NCBI RefSeq assembly: GCF_920984665.1
Contig: NZ_CAKLBP010000011.1
Span: 1-64,000 of the forward strand
Length of the DNA: 64,000 nucleotides
Source of the DNA: Pedobacter sp. Leaf170
GTDB lineage: Bacteria; Bacteroidota; Bacteroidia; Sphingobacteriales; Sphingobacteriaceae
Direction of reading: 5' to 3'
The notes beneath the pieces were generated by a model. The model had not been told where the DNA came from. It did no database searches and saw only the letters and a list, made by a program, of their open reading frames with translations. The stretch's first letter is position 1, and the number at the start of each line of letters is the position of its first letter. The translations under genes and the position numbers were made by a program. Positions 62,475-64,000 of the stretch are shown one piece after another.

Positions 62475-63290
62475 ATGATTGAAGAAATATTTCCCCCGTA
62501 TTTGCATAACCCAGAGCAAGTTCAAGCCGCTTTTGATTTGCTTGATGCAAGGTGTTCAGATGAAGATGTCAAACAATTATATTTCGCATTTGAGAAGTAT
62601 TTAGGTATCAAGCCTAAGGATGGCTATCCAATCACTAGAGCATTTACTACAGGTCAATTTGTTCGAGCAAGGTTGAATGATGGGAATTTTTTAGCTGCTA
62701 AAAGTGTAAATGAAATAGGGGTAAATCTTAATAAAATTAGTCAAGGGAGGGCAAATCCCGATAGTATACCGATTTTTTACAGTGCGAATCGAAGACTAAC
62801 CGCGATGCGTGAGATATTGCAGCATCAACAAAGTGGCGTATATGAAATGACTATTGGTATTTGGTTCAACCCGGTTGAACTATGTATGGTTAATCTTGTT
62901 GATAATTCGGATGAAGATTTTAAAGATTTGTCATTTGTTCATAGCAACCCTAATCTGTACGTAAAAGATTGGCCGGATGGACCACGTCAATCGGCTATCC
63001 TACTCAATGACTATTTTAGAAAAAAGATGAAAGCAAAACAAGCACCAGGATTGTTTAACATAACGAATGTTCTGTCTGTTATATGCTATTCCCTCCATGA
63101 TGTTGATGGTATCGGGTATGGCGCAGTCTCCGATAGTTTCAGGGGCTATAATATGGCTATCAAAAATTATCAAAGATTGACGTGTAAGGAAGTTGAGAGG
63201 TGGAAAATTCAAAAGTTCGATGATGATAATTATAGCGAACAATTACTCTGTACCGGTAAAATCAGTGCTGAGGGTACAATCACTTGGTAA
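62475..63290 (+). CDS. RES-domain protein (NAD-consuming toxin fold)
   Basis: The protein has 271 residues. The RES core is at about 55-180: RAFTTGQFVRARLNDGNFLA, then SQGRANPDSIPIFYSANRRL, TAMREILQ. The family Arg (64 or 66), Tyr102 and Glu113 are all in place. RES enzymes (MbcT/ParT-like) degrade or transfer ADP-ribose from NAD. Classic RES toxins are about 150-200 aa and paired with a Xre/MbcA antitoxin; this one is longer, with an N-terminal helical region (1-50) and a C-terminal 80-residue part, and no antitoxin gene directly precedes it, the IS110 gene being there instead. Confidence 0.75.
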   Translation: MIEEIFPPYLHNPEQVQAAFDLLDARCSDEDVKQLYFAFEKYLGIKPKDGYPITRAFTTGQFVRARLNDGNFLAAKSVNEIGVNLNKISQGRANPDSIPIFYSANRRLTAMREILQHQQSGVYEMTIGIWFNPVELCMVNLVDNSDEDFKDLSFVHSNPNLYVKDWPDGPRQSAILLNDYFRKKMKAKQAPGLFNITNVLSVICYSLHDVDGIGYGAVSDSFRGYNMAIKNYQRLTCKEVERWKIQKFDDDNYSEQLLCTGKISAEGTITW

Positions 63291-63310
63291 TATTGTGGTT
63301 AAGAATTAAA

Positions 63311-63335
63311 AAGCCCTCACAATTTGCAAGGGCTT
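63311..63335. terminator. Terminator between RES gene and last gene
   Basis: AAGCCCT (63311-63317) pairs with AGGGCTT (63329-63335), loop 11 nt. On the - strand it is followed by TTTTTAATTC, so it mainly ends the leftward gene at 63387; on the + strand it lies 20 bp after the RES stop. Confidence 0.65.
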
Positions 63336-63386
63336 AAGTATGATAATTGAACTATAGGTTTTATGCGGAGGCATGATCATAGTCAA

Positions 63387-64000
63387 TCATAGTGGCGCAT
63401 CATTTTCTACTTTTACGGTAGGCTTGTTTCTTCTAAAGAAACCAATAATGCCAAATAAAATCATAGAGATGCCGACCGCATACCAAATTGATATCAGATC
63501 AATCAAAGAGGCGAAGAAAGAAAGGCTTGCAAATATTAGTAGTATCGGACTAACAACATCAATTGTTAAAACCGATTTTTTTACAAAATTGGATAATAAT
63601 AGCCTCAAGTTTGTAAGAAAAACAAGTGACAGAATTAAATAATTGGTTTTACCCCAAAAGCCAATAATATTAAATCTGCTTAAATCAAAAAACAATAGGA
63701 TAATGGAAGATGTGAAGGCTAGAATAAAAAAAATATTTAATGAATATAAATAGAACTGGTCAAATGCTTGAGGCCTTTCTTTTTTGTAAACATAAAAAAA
63801 ATTCAAATTTACTATCGTGTTATTTGGTATGCAAAAAGCCGCACCAGGAATAGTCCTCTCTCTAACCTCAATGGTCTGGCCATTATCGTCTTTGACCTTA
63901 ATTAGTGCTCTAGCTTCAGTTAAAAACAAATTCTCAAGATTGTTTCCTTCTTTAGAAATAGTATATTGGGAGACTATACCTTTGTATAACACTGTCTCTA
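63387..64000 (-). CDS. Membrane protein of unknown function, probably cut by the window edge
   Basis: The frame is open to the right edge; a GTG at 63992 is the only start inside. The first 80 residues are soluble (KVKDDNGQTIEVRERTIPGA), followed by four hydrophobic helices (FYLYSLNIFFILAFTSSIIL; YLILSLVFLTNLRLLLSNF; SPILLIFASLSFFASLIDLI; YAVGISMILFGIIGFFRRNK) and a short cytoplasmic tail. The N-terminal part resembles Bacteroidota DUF3592-like proteins in outline only. Function unassigned. Confidence 0.55.
   Translation of the reverse strand, partial: ETVLYKGIVSQYTISKEGNNLENLFLTEARALIKVKDDNGQTIEVRERTIPGAAFCIPNNTIVNLNFFYVYKKERPQAFDQFYLYSLNIFFILAFTSSIILLFFDLSRFNIIGFWGKTNYLILSLVFLTNLRLLLSNFVKKSVLTIDVVSPILLIFASLSFFASLIDLISIWYAVGISMILFGIIGFFRRNKPTVKVENDAPL

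Noticed and set aside
48600-64000. tRNA gene as integration site
   Set aside because: I looked for T-loop patterns (GGTTCGAATCC and variants) near the integrase and the accessory edges and saw none; very divergent sites could be missed by eye.

Overview
The window looks like a chromosome segment of a Bacteroidota bacterium, most likely of the Sphingobacteriaceae (Pedobacter-like). This rests on the AT-rich sequence, TAnnTTTG-type -7 boxes, typical Bacteroidota families (BT_3928-type DoxX, DUF1599, DUF6370, CCC-motif DUF4190, bacterial GH3) and the many short dispersed hairpin repeats such as GTCATTGCGAGGCACGAAGC. The genus is inferred from pattern and was not tested by alignment.

Positions 1-48600 are mostly ordinary core genome. 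At the left edge lies the tail of an IS4-type transposase. It is followed by a SulP anion transporter, an acyl-CoA carboxylase carboxyltransferase, an MFS exporter with a GNAT enzyme, M42, S9 and M28 peptidases, a class B J-protein, a HerA-like ATPase and dnaK. Next come a CrtI/CrtD-type carotenoid desaturase meeting aroK tail to tail, then a leftward DUF1599/BT_3928/permease/dinB/aroK run. The divergent folP-cdaA pair gives folate synthesis and the c-di-AMP cyclase. After that come bacilliredoxin, GH3, lptB, recJ, a metallo-beta-lactamase-fold hydrolase, yceI, gcvP, pdxJ, a GT39/GtrA pair and ahcY. The gaps hold strong terminators and several kinds of repeat: a 247-bp tandem array beside gcvP, REP-like hairpins, an element with inverted ends, and telomere-like CCCTAAA strings. 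Two short genes that are easy to miss are reported: a 40-aa one-helix membrane protein (46347-46469) and a 45-aa lipoprotein (55766-55903).

Positions 48800-64000 are accessory. Two lipoprotein genes with an effector/partner look are followed by a 1.6-kb gene-free stretch (50538-52151). This holds about twenty different 10-bp (twice 11-bp) words, each written twice in tandem. The doublets share the shape NTNANNTTTT but differ from one another, while the two halves of a doublet agree. Between and beyond them lie compound motifs: an alternating pyrimidine-purine tract followed by TGACCGT-N3-AAAATCTT. The same compound motif returns at 54480-54630, so it brackets a blue-light (LOV) histidine kinase, its single-domain response regulator and a 79-aa gene. 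I know of no described element with this layout; it is the main candidate for something new.

From 54653 to 61012 there is an integrative-element-like module: an HNH-like protein, a tyrosine recombinase, small leftward phage-type genes (including a DUF2693/SH3-barrel protein and two tiny lipoproteins), a divergent control region with repeated dyads, an XRE regulator and an AbiH abortive-infection gene. No capsid, terminase or relaxase gene is visible inside the window. An IS110-family transposase, a RES-domain (NAD-consuming toxin-fold) protein and an unidentified membrane protein close the window.
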